A model generated the notes under the pieces. That model saw only the letters and a list, made by a program, of their open reading frames with translations, made no database searches and was not told where the DNA came from. DNA of 64,000 nucleotides from Cristatella mucedo (taxonomy: Eukaryota > Bryozoa > Phylactolaemata > Cristatellidae), in the NCBI GenBank assembly GCA_009760855.2, contig WPIO01000001.1:22738001-22802000 (forward strand). The letters run 5' to 3'. The translations under genes and the position numbers were made by a program. Below are positions 22,205-34,901 of this stretch, one piece after another. Numbering within the stretch: the stretch's first letter is position 1; each line of letters opens with the position of its first letter.

Positions 22205-22590
22205 TGCTGGAATGCAGTGGATTGCGGTATTGGCCTGGGCCACTTCAATGTCATTTCAATGGGCTTAGTGAGACCGCGTGAGCGGAAACGCGCGAAATTT
22301 TCTGGGTACATTGTACGCGTAGGGTAGTTTGATCTTCCAAACTTTTTGGAGCTGTGCGAAGCTGATTTGTGGTGGATTTGATGCGAACTAGAATAAATTG
22401 CAGTGGATTGCAGTACAGGCGTCGGGCGTTGAAGCTCATTTGCACAAGTGCGCGTGCAACGACATGAAATTTGGGTGGACAGATAAATTCGAACTTGTAT
22501 TACAATATCAGCGAAAAGTTAGAGCTCGGCAAGGCTTACGTCTGGTCGATGTTAGGCTAATTAGAGTGGACTGCGGTGGATTACGGTAAT
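22205..22590 (-). repeat. Right arm of the fold-back element
   Basis: Reverse complement of the left arm. The orientation of the CAAT-rich core switches at about 22,205: to the left 'gacggcaacgacccgg' is in the + direction, to the right 'gcggtattggcctgggcc' is in the - direction. Confidence 0.8.
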
Positions 22591-23946
22591 TCGTCGAACC
22601 CACAGCGCCTAATTAGCCGATGCGCCAGCTCGTCGGTCGGGCGGAGTGGTGTGAATCCGGTCGAGGGTGGAACCACGTTGCGAAGAGGCCACGCCCACAG
22701 TATCGCCCGTAATATAGCTAGTGGTGGTGTGTCGTGATGCCGTCGTTACGAAACATCAACTACGTGCTCTCAACGACGTCCCACACCATTAATAGTCACG
22801 GATGGTTTCTTTTTCTGTGCTATCCCCGGCGGTGTTATCAAGGTGACGTTTGTTGGTACCGGACTAGGGCGGCTACCGTTCCCCTGCTCCCTCTTGACTC
22901 AGCCACTGGAAACATTACCCATAGCTCAGAGCCACGATGCTGATTTAAGCCGTGCACTTTCGATGCTTTATCTTCAGACAGCATCCGAAAATGGCATAGC
23001 CCCCACAGCAGCGCGTGAGGTACGACTGCGGCTTGAAGCCACGCCCCGCGGGGGATGCAAACCATAACTCACTCTCAACTAACGAGGTACACAAACTATC
23101 TTCCACCACCTGTCATATTTGATATCTACAAGCTTCCAGAGCCATCTTTCAAGCTGCTAGACATTTCTAGTACTTCCATACCATTAGTTTTTATCTATCC
23201 GCGATACTCCGGGCCAAAAGCGGTGCTAACGGGTTTGTCACGCCCACTTATAAACAGCAACAACCGATACAGCATAATAATGAGCACAGAAAATAATAAG
23301 ATTTTATTTCATATATATATATATCTAGATATTTCTTTTATTTTTGGATATGCCGCAACTAGGACTGCTTGATTGAGCGAATTAGCTTCTAGTGCGGGCA
23401 GTATGGCCACCAGGTAGAGCTGTGTCTGCCTAGCTCCCAATGGGAAGATACCTAGCCAGTATGTCTATAATCCAAACATCAGCAACAACTCTGTAATTCA
23501 TAATATTTTATAAAAATTAGAGAATTCATAACTTGTGGTTGATTATGGGCTTTGTATACACAAACACCTTGTCTGGGCCTCGGTTTTGGGATTTTGGACG
23601 GTTTTGGGCGGCGAACCCATGACACCGTCGGTTGTAGCACATGTACGCACTGTCTGCCCAAGTAGCGGATGAGATATAAAATTTGTTAGCAAGAAATTAT
23701 GTTTTTTATTTTTGAAGATATTTGGGCATGAGTGCACTTTACAATTGCGCGATCGAGTTTCTTCCGAATGGGCGGTTTGGAGGGCGTGGCAGTCTAACAC
23801 CACACGCGTTTACGAAGTTCAAGGGCACCCGGCAGTCGGCGGCTGCCTCGCATCTTCTGGTAATCATATTTTTGCCCTTTTTATTTGCAAGAGTTCCTGC
23901 TGACTGAGAAGATTTGTTTCTGGTCATCAGGCCTTTTAAGCTCAAG
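22591..23946. promoter_or_regulatory. ARMT1 upstream region (promoter candidate; otherwise unassigned)
   Basis: 1.35 kb before the ARMT1 start. It has several CCACGCCC/GGGCGG-type GC boxes (about 22,690, 23,038, 23,245 and GGGCGGTTTGGAGGGCGTGG at 23,770) and a 75-codon unidentified frame at 22,843-23,067. A possible 5'UTR intron is bounded by CTG|GTAATC (about 23,859) and TTGCAAG (about 23,891). No TATA box is obvious near the start. The promoter assignment is by position only. Confidence 0.35.
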
Positions 23947-23993
23947 ATGAGTGAAGTCATCGTCCCACCGCCGCTATCCGGAGCTTATGAAGG
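23947..23993 (+). CDS. ARMT1: ARMT1 exon 1 (coding part)
   Basis: Encodes M-S-E-V-I-V-P-P-P-L-S-G-A-Y-E and two bases of a Gly codon, then a strong donor (GG|GTAAGA). It matches the short N-terminal exon of the family ending L-S-G..G. An upstream in-frame stop supports the start codon. Confidence 0.85.
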
Positions 23994-26900
23994 GTAAGAC
24001 TTAGAATCGCTGTCGCTTGAGTCAGCTTTGGGCCAACCTAGGAGCTATTTCCCCTTTTTGAACATTTAGGTCATTTCCCCTTTTTGAACATTTAGCTCTC
24101 TCGTTCTCACTCACTCCCTCATCGCTCATGCAAAATTATTTCAGGCATTTATTTGCTTTGCTGGGGCTCGAACATCAGTGATGCACCTGCTCTTCAAAAC
24201 CATATATCTGTTCCCTTACTACATGTATTGCTGACATTCGCACTTGGATGGCTACAAACGAATTACAGTAAAGCCATCTTAATAGCTATGGGGAAACCTA
24301 GCGTGACTCAAAAATGGGCTCCGCCAGCACCAGCTGCACGAAATCTTTGTTTTTTCCAAAGCGACCGTTTACTAGACCACATTAGCTCCACAGGAAAGTC
24401 TGCCTACTTTCAGGTGGGTAAAATTACAAAAAATTGGGCCTGCCTTTACAGAGAATTACATGCAAGATACAAGTTGGTCCATGCATTTGTGATATCTAGT
24501 CTCGAATACTGTAACTCCCTCTGTACCTGCAGGTCTTTCGGCCTATGCAGTAAGGCACTTAAATTTGGTTCAATGCTCTGTACAAGCAATGTCTGTTATG
24601 AGCTTTGCAGTTTCATCATTACACCTTTTATTTCCGACCTGCGCTGGCTCCCCATGAAGCAGCACAACGTCTTTAAGCTTTTGTCCCTCGCTTTTAGGTC
24701 CCTTCATTCTCTTGCTATGGCCTACTTATCCGAACTACTTATAAATCAATCTAGGCATCGTACCACCCGCTCTACTCACTTAATTTGTGTGGCTGTGCCT
24801 CGAACCAGCCTAAAATCCTGTGGAGACATTGTCTTTAGTTTATATGCTCCCAAAGCCTTAAACCAGCTCCCGACTGACGTCACGACATTCCCTGACTTGA
24901 CGGCATTTTAAAAGAAAGAAAGAAAAGCTAAACGCACCTTTCCCTCACTGCATTTACCGGGTCCCCCGTGAATTGTCTTTTGCGTGCTTATGCGTGCTAA
25001 TGTTGTTTGTGAGTGTTGAAGAGATAAGTGAAGTTAGGCTGCGCGTCTTATCATTAATCAGATTGACAAGCTTCCTTCGCAGCATATGAAAGTGCCTAGA
25101 AAGAGATTTAGCACTCTAAAGGTTGCTATACAACTATATTAGTAATATTATTATAATTATGTTACCCGTACCATTGGTCATGTGTGAGGTCTACGATACC
25201 TGAACTTCTCAGTAGACCTTGACCCATGAAAGCTTCTCTGGGGCCTGACACGAAAGAAAAAAAGTCAGGTCATTATTCTCATGGCTCAGCCCCACCACCT
25301 GCATATTGAGGTGGAAACAATACTTTATCTCTAATTGTATGTCGAATTACATTGCCCTTTGTGGACTAACATCATTTGCAGCTATTAGAAAAGTTGTTCA
25401 TACTTGATCACTTTAGCTCTGATTTGTGGAGTTTCTAAATGCCATTGTATTTATTCATTATTAGGCCAGTTGTAAGGTGACTTCAGAAGGAGGTTGGTGG
25501 TTGGGTGGCCTTTTGTTTGATGCACACTCCACGGGAACATCAAACACTGCTATTTTCTCATGGATTGCTACCTTCAGAGCATCGTTCCTTGCAGAAGACA
25601 GCAAAACAAGTTTTTTCATCTGTGTCACTCAGTGATGTTTGCATTTCTGGAGCAAAATAGCTGCGAGACTAATGGGTCACCATGACAACTACGATTATGA
25701 TAATACAGACACAAATGCATCATCCGAGCATGCTGTAACAGTGGTAACAAGAAAGTGCCATGTAGCATTCACTGCAATTCTTTATTACACGAGAAGAGGT
25801 AAATACCCAACAAGTCGGAGATCCAGCTTTGGTAGATCTAATGGCACGTTGGTCCACCTTGAATTTCATTTTTTCCATGCAACATTCGTTTTAACATATC
25901 TGTTATCGTGTATATTTGTGACTCGAGTTGCCTGGCGATTGTTTCCATCATAGCATTGTTCCGTGCCTGGTAGAGCCAAGGTGATAGGGTTCGTGTGTCC
26001 TAATGCGCTGCCACCATTAGACAGCATGGCCTGATGACTTCAGTGACCTTGCTCCTTCAGCCAGAATTCAGTCACCTAACTTCTGTACATACATTCTAGG
26101 GCAAAGCCTGAAAAGCTGGCCCATTCTCCCACAGGCGTTTGAGGATTCTTCAAATTTCCCCATGAAGGTTTTGCATTTGGTGAAAAAGGATAATGCTCAT
26201 TGTGGGCGCCGAGGATTAACGGGATCGCTGAGAAATCCTTTGCATTCTGGTGTACATGTTAGAGGATAGAATTCTCTCCTGGATTATTGCTAAGAAAGGG
26301 CTCTATACGTCGGCTTGTGTGTGCAGTCATGAGCAGAGGCTCTTGTCTAATGCTCCAGCAGAATTGCTCAGAGCACCTTCGCTGACCTATCACCTGTGAT
26401 GAGGTCAGGCAGAGTGCAAACTAGCCGAGATTTTGCTCGAGCAAAGGCAGTCTGCTATTTAGCGATGTTGATAGGAAAGGACGTTGAAGAGCATACGACT
26501 AGTGCAGTGCCAGATGGTTGTTCGAACAGAAGAAAATTGAAACTATCAATAGTTACCGGCTCGAATCAGCTGTTCAGCTGCAACGTATGCCGTTTATGAA
26601 GTGCTGGTTTTATATAGGTTGCTTTCACAGGCTGACTGCTCTGCACTCTCTGGTCCATTAGCTCGGCTTCGGAGTTGGTGCCTGTTTTCTTCTCGCGGTG
26701 TTCGTGCCTTGATTGAACTAATGCTCGGTACTTACTGACAATAGCAGCTTTTATGCTGCCCATTGCATATTGATGCACACGTCAGCATTTGCGTGTCCTT
26801 TCAATGGGCACCTTCTGTGCCATTTCCTGAGATAGATCGTTGCCATTATGTTCCATTCTCTGTAAACACTGGAGTGCATTGGGTGCTCTGTAGCAGCCGG

Positions 26901-29900
26901 CTTACTGTGCTACTATTGCCAGCCAGCATAGTATCCCAAGTTGGTCGGTCTACGAGTTGCTTATGTCTGGCTGCTTGCAGCTCGTGCTAGCATCCTGTTC
27001 ACTTCTAATGTTCTGATGTACTTGTGTATACATGCTTTCCGGTTAGTTACTATTGTAGTAAGTTGATGCACTGCTCAACAAAGTATGTCCGAAACTGTTA
27101 TTGGCTTTATAGAGCTAGTAACGTCGTTGGGCAGTTCGAGACATTTAGGGACACAGACTTAGATATCTCCATTCGAACTGTGCTGCTGCAATAGGTTGTA
27201 ATAAGGAGCAAAATACTCAGCAAGTCGGAGATCCAGCTTTGGTAGATCTAAAGGCACGTTGATCCGCATCGAATTTCATTTTTCCATGCAACATTCGTTT
27301 TTAACATATCTGTCGTCGTGTATATTTGTGACTTGAGTTGCCTGGTGATTGTTTCCATCATAGCATTGTTCAAACTTGAGAAGTTGCAAGGGTTGCAAGC
27401 AAGCAGTTGCTTGGTTTGGGCGTGTGACTATCGTCATGCTCACCGTTTCACTCGTTGCTACTAACGTTGGACACTTATCAGTGTCCAACGACAGGAGAAG
27501 GGAAAAAGACAGTGCTTTTCCAAGCACTCTCGATAATGGAGACAACTGTGATTTTCGCAGCCACGTGTCTCCTTAGTTAAAGAAGCTGCGATGGCTATCG
27601 GTCTATCAGTAGAAACAGAGCAACATTTGTATGCTGAGCTATGAGGCTCGCCATGGCTTTGCTTGCCTCTTCATACCTAGCCGAACTGCTGAATCTGTTT
27701 CAGTCTCCTCTTGCCCTCAGATCCTAAAGGGACACTATTTCTCGTTTAAAGACTGTTGTCAACAGAAGTTTTTGCTCTTCAGGTCTTAGACTGTGGAGCT
27801 CACTTTTGAGATTCTTACTCATTGACATCTCTCCTGCTGCCAACTCTGACTCATCTGTTCCAGCCGAACTGCTACTGATGATCTACTCACTTTCCTGGCT
27901 GCCCCTGCGACTCAGCTATGCTTCGGAATTTCTCTGTGTTGCATGAGATGGAGCCTGTTGGCTACCGTATGAGCTACCGATGGAGTCATTTGGCTACCGT
28001 AAACTGCTTAGGCTTTGAGTGGGCTGTATAAACTCTTTGGCATAACAATTACTTTGTCCCTATGCCTTTGTGGAGTTATTGACCGAGATACATTACAGTG
28101 CATTACGTCCTGTTGACCTCATGGCTTGGGGTTATGATGCTGAAAATTAATTTGTAATTAGTCTATGTCGGCTTGTTGTGACGTCTAATTCCTTTGTGAC
28201 CGATGTGAATTCTCAAATGCTCACTCTAACGGGGCTGGGCGGTTGCTTTTGATTCCTCATCCATGCTTGTCCTGTGTGTTCATGTTTATTCTCACCTGCT
28301 TTTGCTGAACTGTGGTCAATCAGTTAGTTCTCAGAGCTGACTTTGGTTGCAAGGTCATTTGCTTACAAGACAATCCGTGACCGCATGCCGGCAATCCTCG
28401 TACGTGTGATCGACGACCTCCACAAACTGCAGAGGCAACAGCTGTTGCAAAACGGACAGGTGAGCAATATTCTGAGTTCACACAATTGTGTATACATCTG
28501 AGCTTTGTTAAGTTTATCGGAGTGTGCATGCATGCAATGTTGCCTGCCTCATGAATATCAATGATACAGAGCCATCTAGACACATAGTTATTCTAGTGGA
28601 GCCCTGAGAATTGTAGCAAGCTTGATATATCCGCAGCAGGAAACGTAGTATGCCACATAATTGCTAGGTACAACAACTCAACGAGCGATAGCCAAGAAGA
28701 AACATGTCGTCTTCATTGCAAGCTTGAATTTGAACTCTACGCTCAATTGCTTACCTACCACGAACCATTGTGGCCAGAAGGCTACGGCAAAAAACTCCTC
28801 ATTAATGCAGTTAGGTGCATCTGAGGCCATCTGAAATGTTGTCATCGATGTGGGTGTCTGCTTTTTGTGATCACGAGTGGAACTGCTTGACTTGATCCCA
28901 GACAGTTGTTTATGTCCAATTGCTTCAAAGCTATAGCCTTTGTTTTGTGCAGCAAGGTATCTGACTTCCTTATCGTTATTGTGGATGCTGCTAAGACAGG
29001 GTATACAAAATCTATGTTGGTCCATACATTTGTTACATCCCGTCTCGACTTCTGTAGCTCACGTCTTGCTGGTGTACCGGATAATGTAATCTGGCACTTA
29101 GAGTTGATGCAAGACTCTGCAGCTAGGTTTGTCTGTCGTGAGCGGCGCAGTTGCCACATCACACCACTTCTTGCCGATCTGTGAAATACTCTCCCACCAG
29201 GCTAGACATCGTACCACCGGCTTTTCTGACTCAAATTGCTTAGTTGTGCCTTGAACCAACCTCAGATTCTTTGGAGACCGTGCCTTCAGTCCGTATTCTC
29301 CCAAACCGTGGAGCTCACTCTTAACTGTCGTCATGATACCTGACTTAATGACATTTAAAAGGAAGCTAAAACGGATCTGTTTCTCACAGTATTTGATAGG
29401 TCCTTGTGATTTTGTGTGTGTGCTTATCCCCTGCTGACACCGTATATGTTACCACTCACCACATGCATATGTTGACATTGTAGATGTGGCCTCTAGCCAT
29501 ATTATGTTTGTTGGCATTGTGTATGTTTCCACTCACTATTTGATCACGCTTCCGTTACAGCATGTGCTAAGTGCCTAGAAAGAGATTAGGTTCTCTGAGG
29601 GGGCTATGTAAATGTATTATTGTTATCATTATTAGTGTGCACAAGGTCTATGTCTGTTAGTTTATGCTCAGTACCTGGACAGGTACCTCAGTGCTCTGTG
29701 TAGCTGGCTGCATGCTAGTAAAAAATATAATTCATTTGTATAGCGCCTTAAGGGAATGTAATCTCTATTCAGGTGCTTCACATATACCTCGAATCTCGAG
29801 CCCACGACCTCAGCCAGACCTTGGTCGGGGCAAGCACCTTAACCGCCGGACCAAACCAGCTCGGCAAGTGGGCAGCCTTCCATTTTCTTCCCATTTTTCA

Positions 29901-32900
29901 TCCTAATTTCGGGAACGGATTAAAGATTACTGCCTACCTTAAGCTGACATTGTGCAGAAGTGCTGTGCTTACACCACAGCCATCTGGCTGGGTGTGGTGA
30001 TATTGCACGCTTGACTGCCCAATGAATATAAACTGCCCATACCAGCCTGCTCGTCTTGCACTTGCCCAAAAGGAAATAGTCATTGTAGCTGACAGAATGG
30101 CTGAGTGCGCTTAACATTGGTAGATTCCTAGAGACTGCCAGGGCACTTATTGCATTATTATTATTATAATTGTTGTCATTGGAATGCTACAACTAACCAT
30201 TCGATCATGCTTCCTTTACAGAAAATGTAAAGTGCCTAGAAAGAGATTGAATTCTCTGTAGACTCTATATCAAATGTATTATTATTATTATTATTATTAT
30301 TATTGGCAACCTTGACGGTCAATATTCCAACATGTATGCAGGTCACGAATGTGGGAGGAAGCAATACCGAATTTGCCGATCGATGTTTTACAATGAATGA
30401 GTGTGGCTAGGAACAGAGCAAATTCAGAGCTAGCTTGCTTATTATTGGCTAAATTTCAGCCGTTTGTCGGTTCCTTCAAATAGTACTGAGTTGACAGTAA
30501 ATCAAGTAAATCGGTTGTAAGAATTATAATAATAGTAATACATTAGATAAAGCTTCTTCGGAGAGCTCGATCTCTTTCCAGGTGCTTTACAATTGCTACA
30601 AAGGAAGCACGATTGAATGGTTAGTGGTAGCATGCTCAATAAACAACAAGAATAACATGGGTTAGCGAGTGACATGCACAGGTTCAGCATGCAAAAGCGG
30701 TTAGTGTTAGTGGCAGCATGCAGTGTCAGCATGCATAAGCACATAAAGGACGAATCACAAGGACCTACTAAATGTTGTAATAAATATGTGTATTTTTAGT
30801 TTATTTTCAAATATGGTCAAGTCAGATGTCGTGACGCAAGTCAGAGTTAATTCCAGACTTTGGGAGCATACGAACTAAAGGCAATGTCTCCAAAGGATTT
30901 GAGATTTGTACGAGGTATACGTAAACAGTTAGATTACGAAAAGCAGGTAGTACGATTCTGAGCCTGGGGTGGAGTCGATCCGATAGGTAGTCTGGAGCCA
31001 AAGAACGAAGGGACCTGAAATAAAAAATAATAATAATAATAATGCACGTGATAAAGCACCCTCAGAGAACTCAATCTCTTTCTAAGCGCTTTACATTTGC
31101 TGCAAAGGGAAACGCGATTGAATGGTGAGTAATATCATGCTTGATAAACAACATGAATAACATGGTTAGGGTGACATGCACAGGGTTAGCTTGCAAGTGT
31201 GGTTCAATGTATTGCTTTACTGGGAGCCAGTGTAGGTTGGTTAGAAGTGGTAAGTTGTGGCAAATGCGCCACTCACTACGGACAAGCCTAGTTGCAGAGT
31301 TGTAGTTCAAGTTGTACTGAGTTGGCAATTAATGGCAGCAGTGGGAGTAATTATCGCAAGCAACTAAAACTTGCTCTAATGTGGCTTTTCAGCTTTAAAA
31401 AAGTTTATCCGACTTGACAGCCTGGTTGTTACAGCACCTTAACGGCTATCAGCATCGATTGCAGTGGGCAATATAGGGTTTCACACAGCAGGAGTGGAAT
31501 TCACGACTGGGATTGTGAAGTGTGAAAACCTTACACATCGGCCAAGACTTGATTTGACCTGTGGTCCCAAAATCGTTCCTCACTTGTATTAGTTGATCTC
31601 AACATTCATTTTGATAAGCCTATAACCTGTCGACCAAATTGTGTACTTTAGCTAAATCATTTTCTCCTGGTTCATGTGAGTGCCCCCACTCCCAACAAAG
31701 TTGTGTATTAGTTGATCTCAACATTCATTTTGATAAGCCTATAACCTGTCGACCAAATTGTGTACTTTAGCTAAATCATTTTCTCTCCTGGTTCATGTGA
31801 GTGCCCCCACTCCCAACAAAGTTGCCTATCAAAGTTTCTCCCACGATTGTATGCTACTTTACTCCCTTTGTTACTGAATTCTGCCCAATTGACCAGACGT
31901 GGATCATATTCACTTGCTGTGGCTATTCGTCAGTGGATTACAAAACCTCAAGAGCCTCGACATGGATGCTGTCCACAACAACGTAGCATGCTTTCACCTT
32001 TTACTCGATTCACCCGACTTTTCCCTTACTGAAAGAATGACTCAACGATACCTAAGCCAATGTTTGCAATCAGTTTGTTCAATGAAATGCAATGTACAAC
32101 CTCACCGAGATGAACTACGGTTGACATCAGACGTTAAGCTAACTACAACTACCGTAAAAGCTTGAAAAAGTGCATACAATACAATAAATACATATTGTGA
32201 TCGGCATACAATAAATGATGGCTGACTGTCCATTGACAGGCATATGAGGACAATTGTAGGTTTAGCAAATCCATACTTGCCCAGGCCAGATCCAGCTTCT
32301 ATGTGAACATTGTTGAATTCCAGATGCATAATCCGAAATGCTGCTGTCTACCATCAATCATCTGAATCACTTCCCAGTCAGCATCATACCTAGCGATCCT
32401 TGCGGCGATCTAGCTGATTGTTTTGCCAATTTTTTTGAGCAAGAAAGACAGGATCAGAGAGTCCATCCTCAATGCATTATTCACCTTCCTGACTCAGGTC
32501 TGCTTCAATGTCCACTTTCATGCAAGCTCCTGCTACCTTCATCTAGAATTTCTTCTCTCAGTCTAAGAAGACTGCTAGCACTCTAGACCCAGTACACGTA
32601 GGTAAAGTAATGGTCAGCTAATATCTGAAATTGTCCCTATGAGAATTGAATCTCATTCTAAGCCCTTTACATATGTTGGAAGAGAAGCATGTCCGTTGGT
32701 GAGTGATGACACCCACAGTGTCAGCACGTATGAGCTCACAAAGGACCATTAATACGGACGGAGCAAATGTTGTGAAGAGTTATTTTTACATGTTTTTAAA
32801 TCCCGTACAGTCAGGAGATATCATGAAATCGAATATTAGTGAGCTCGATGCTTTGGAAGCATAGGAACTAAACGCACTATCTACAAAAGATTTGAGGTTG

Positions 32901-34847
32901 CTTAGAGGCACAGATAAATGACTAGAGTAAGAAGAGTGAGTGTTTCGATGCAAAGCCTGAGAGAATAGTATTTCCAAAGGGTCGGCTGTATCAAGAGAAT
33001 GAGGGACCCATAAACTGACTGACTGAACCTCAAAGTCTAATCAGTGCTTGATGGGGAGCCAGTGCTGGTTGGTGAGAAGTTGTTTAGTGTGGCAGTGGTG
33101 ACATTCACGACGGACGAACCTAGCCGTCGTGAAGAGTCTGGATCGCAGAATTTTGCGGGCACTATAAGCATCTTATATGCTGAGGCAGGAATACATGCGA
33201 TTAGTGAGTTACAGAAACCCAGACAGGAATCAAATTTCCAAATCACCAGGTTTGCCCCCAACTATTATGCTGGTTGCACTCTCATTAATTTGAGTAAGTT
33301 TGCTGCTATTCATGCCCTTGTTAACCGTAGGCTTGAACGTCGTTTTAAGAAATCGGGGTCTGATGCAGATCTAATCAATTTCAAAGACTTCCTTCGAGTT
33401 TACACCCGAAAGCTTAAAAAATCCAGGGCTTCTTTTTTCACTCGAAAACTGAATTCCTGTCAGTCGGACCCAAAACATATTTATAAAACGGTAAACAATT
33501 TACTGGCCAATACTGAGAGGTCTGACTCCCCAGATATCAACGGCTCAGTCAAAAAGTTTTCAGCCTTTACTGAAAAAATTGTGCACGTTCGTGCCTCCGT
33601 AAAGCCCCCTCCGAATAAAGTAGTTGTAGAATCACAACCTGTGACCTTCCTTAAAAGGTTTTCCGAGGTTTTTGCATGCGATGTGGCTACCTTTATAAAG
33701 TCTAGTAAAAAGAGCTCGTCTCCTGAAGACCCTATACTATCATCTTTGTGGTCTTTACAGGCAGACCAAGTTATCCCTGCCATAACCGAGATTTTTAATG
33801 CTTCTTTGGGAAAAGGGGTTGTACCCAAGTCCTTCAAATCGGCAATCGTTAAACCCATACTTAAAAAGCCTGGATTAGATACAGATGTCCATGCAACCTA
33901 TCGCCCAGTTTCCCTTCTTCCTTTCTTGTCAAATATTCTTGAAAAAATTGTTGCTAAGCAGCTGGGTGAACGTATTGAAAAGAATGAAGTATCAGAAACT
34001 TTTCAATCAGGGTTCAAGAGGCAGCACTCCACTGAAACTGCTCTCCTCCGTGTTAACGACATTCTACGTGGCAACGACGACGGGAATGTCACTGCCCTAG
34101 CTCTGCTAGATCTGTCTGCTGCCTTCGACACCATTGATCACGAAGTTCTGCTTGAACGATTGAGAACAACGATCGGTCTGGCAGACGAAGCACTGGCGTG
34201 GTTAGGGTCATACTTGTCTGATCGTGTTTAATCCGTATCGTGTGGGGGTCAGGTCTCCACTGAAGCTGCTCTCTGCTGCCGTAGGCACTTCTGCCTGTAT
34301 TAGTGCTGTTTTTTCGACTGTATGTTTGACCTGTACCTTATCTGGAATGTTGACTTAGGTAAAGCCTCAGCTAATTCTGCCGAATCTTTCGGCATTGTTT
34401 GATGCCTTTGTTCACCGAGCCCTTCTTGACCATGCATAATCTCACCCGGCCATCACTGGCATTATACTGCCACGGTTTAGGTTATTATGGTTAAGAGATT
34501 TTCTGGCTGAAGGCCGGCTAACATAGGCCGAAGAAACCGGTACCATGGGGGGGGGGTTACCAATCTCGCAACCTCCGGGTTGCTTACCCAGTGCTCTGCC
34601 GAGAGAGATATCGAGACTATTCGCCCTTTCGGCACCCAATGCAGGCCTTATAGCTTCGACTTGAAATTTCCTCTTACGTGTTCATATTCTGCAGTCCTTG
34701 TCTGAATGGAGCCTGGGCTAAAGGTAAGCAGTGTCTGCTGAGCATAGCTTAACAAATTGACCACAGGTGAACCAACTAACCAAAGAAAGAACCCGTTTGG
34801 TGTTGAAAATAGGGAACGCGATGCATTGATTCGATAGAGTGAGAGAG

Positions 34848-34901
<54 letters not shown>

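Larger units (their letters stand above)
18593..22590. mobile_element. Fold-back element made of ~170 bp diverged tandem units (CAAT-rich)
   Basis: From 18.6 to 21.4 kb about 16 diverged units follow each other. Each has a core like GGCAATGCACGGCAATCGAC, then GGCAATGGCCCGGGCCAATA and CCGCAATCCAC, and a more AT-rich linker with 'aagctccaatt' and 'gcacatac'-like phrases. Cores start near 19,075, 19,265, 19,440, 19,630, 19,805, 19,983, 20,165, 20,330, 20,500, 20,666, 20,820, 20,998, 21,148 and 21,330. The last ~385 bp (22,205-22,590) are the first ~375 bp in reverse complement, so the whole is bounded by long inverted ends. I see no coding sequence, and a LINE-a copy is inserted near the right end. 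The class is unknown: candidates are a fold-back-type non-autonomous DNA transposon or a satellite array with an inversion. Confidence 0.72.

Noticed and set aside
18593..22590. CRISPR-like or Helitron interpretation of the tandem units
   Set aside because: Units are ~170 bp and diverged over their whole length with no constant-repeat/unique-spacer pattern, and there is no Helitron CTRR end or Rep/Hel protein.
22843..23067. 75-codon frame upstream of ARMT1 as a gene
   Set aside because: No recognisable domain, no splice partner, and the region is GC-box-rich upstream DNA where open frames are expected by chance.
24153..24911. 252-codon frame as a host gene in ARMT1 intron 1
   Set aside because: The translation is LINE-a C-terminal ORF (K-P-S-V-T-Q-K, L-V-H-A-F-V blocks) followed by the LINE tail.
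25801..27371. LTR retrotransposon
   Set aside because: The direct repeats do not begin TG and end CA, no primer-binding site or polypurine tract is seen, and no gag or pol is encoded.
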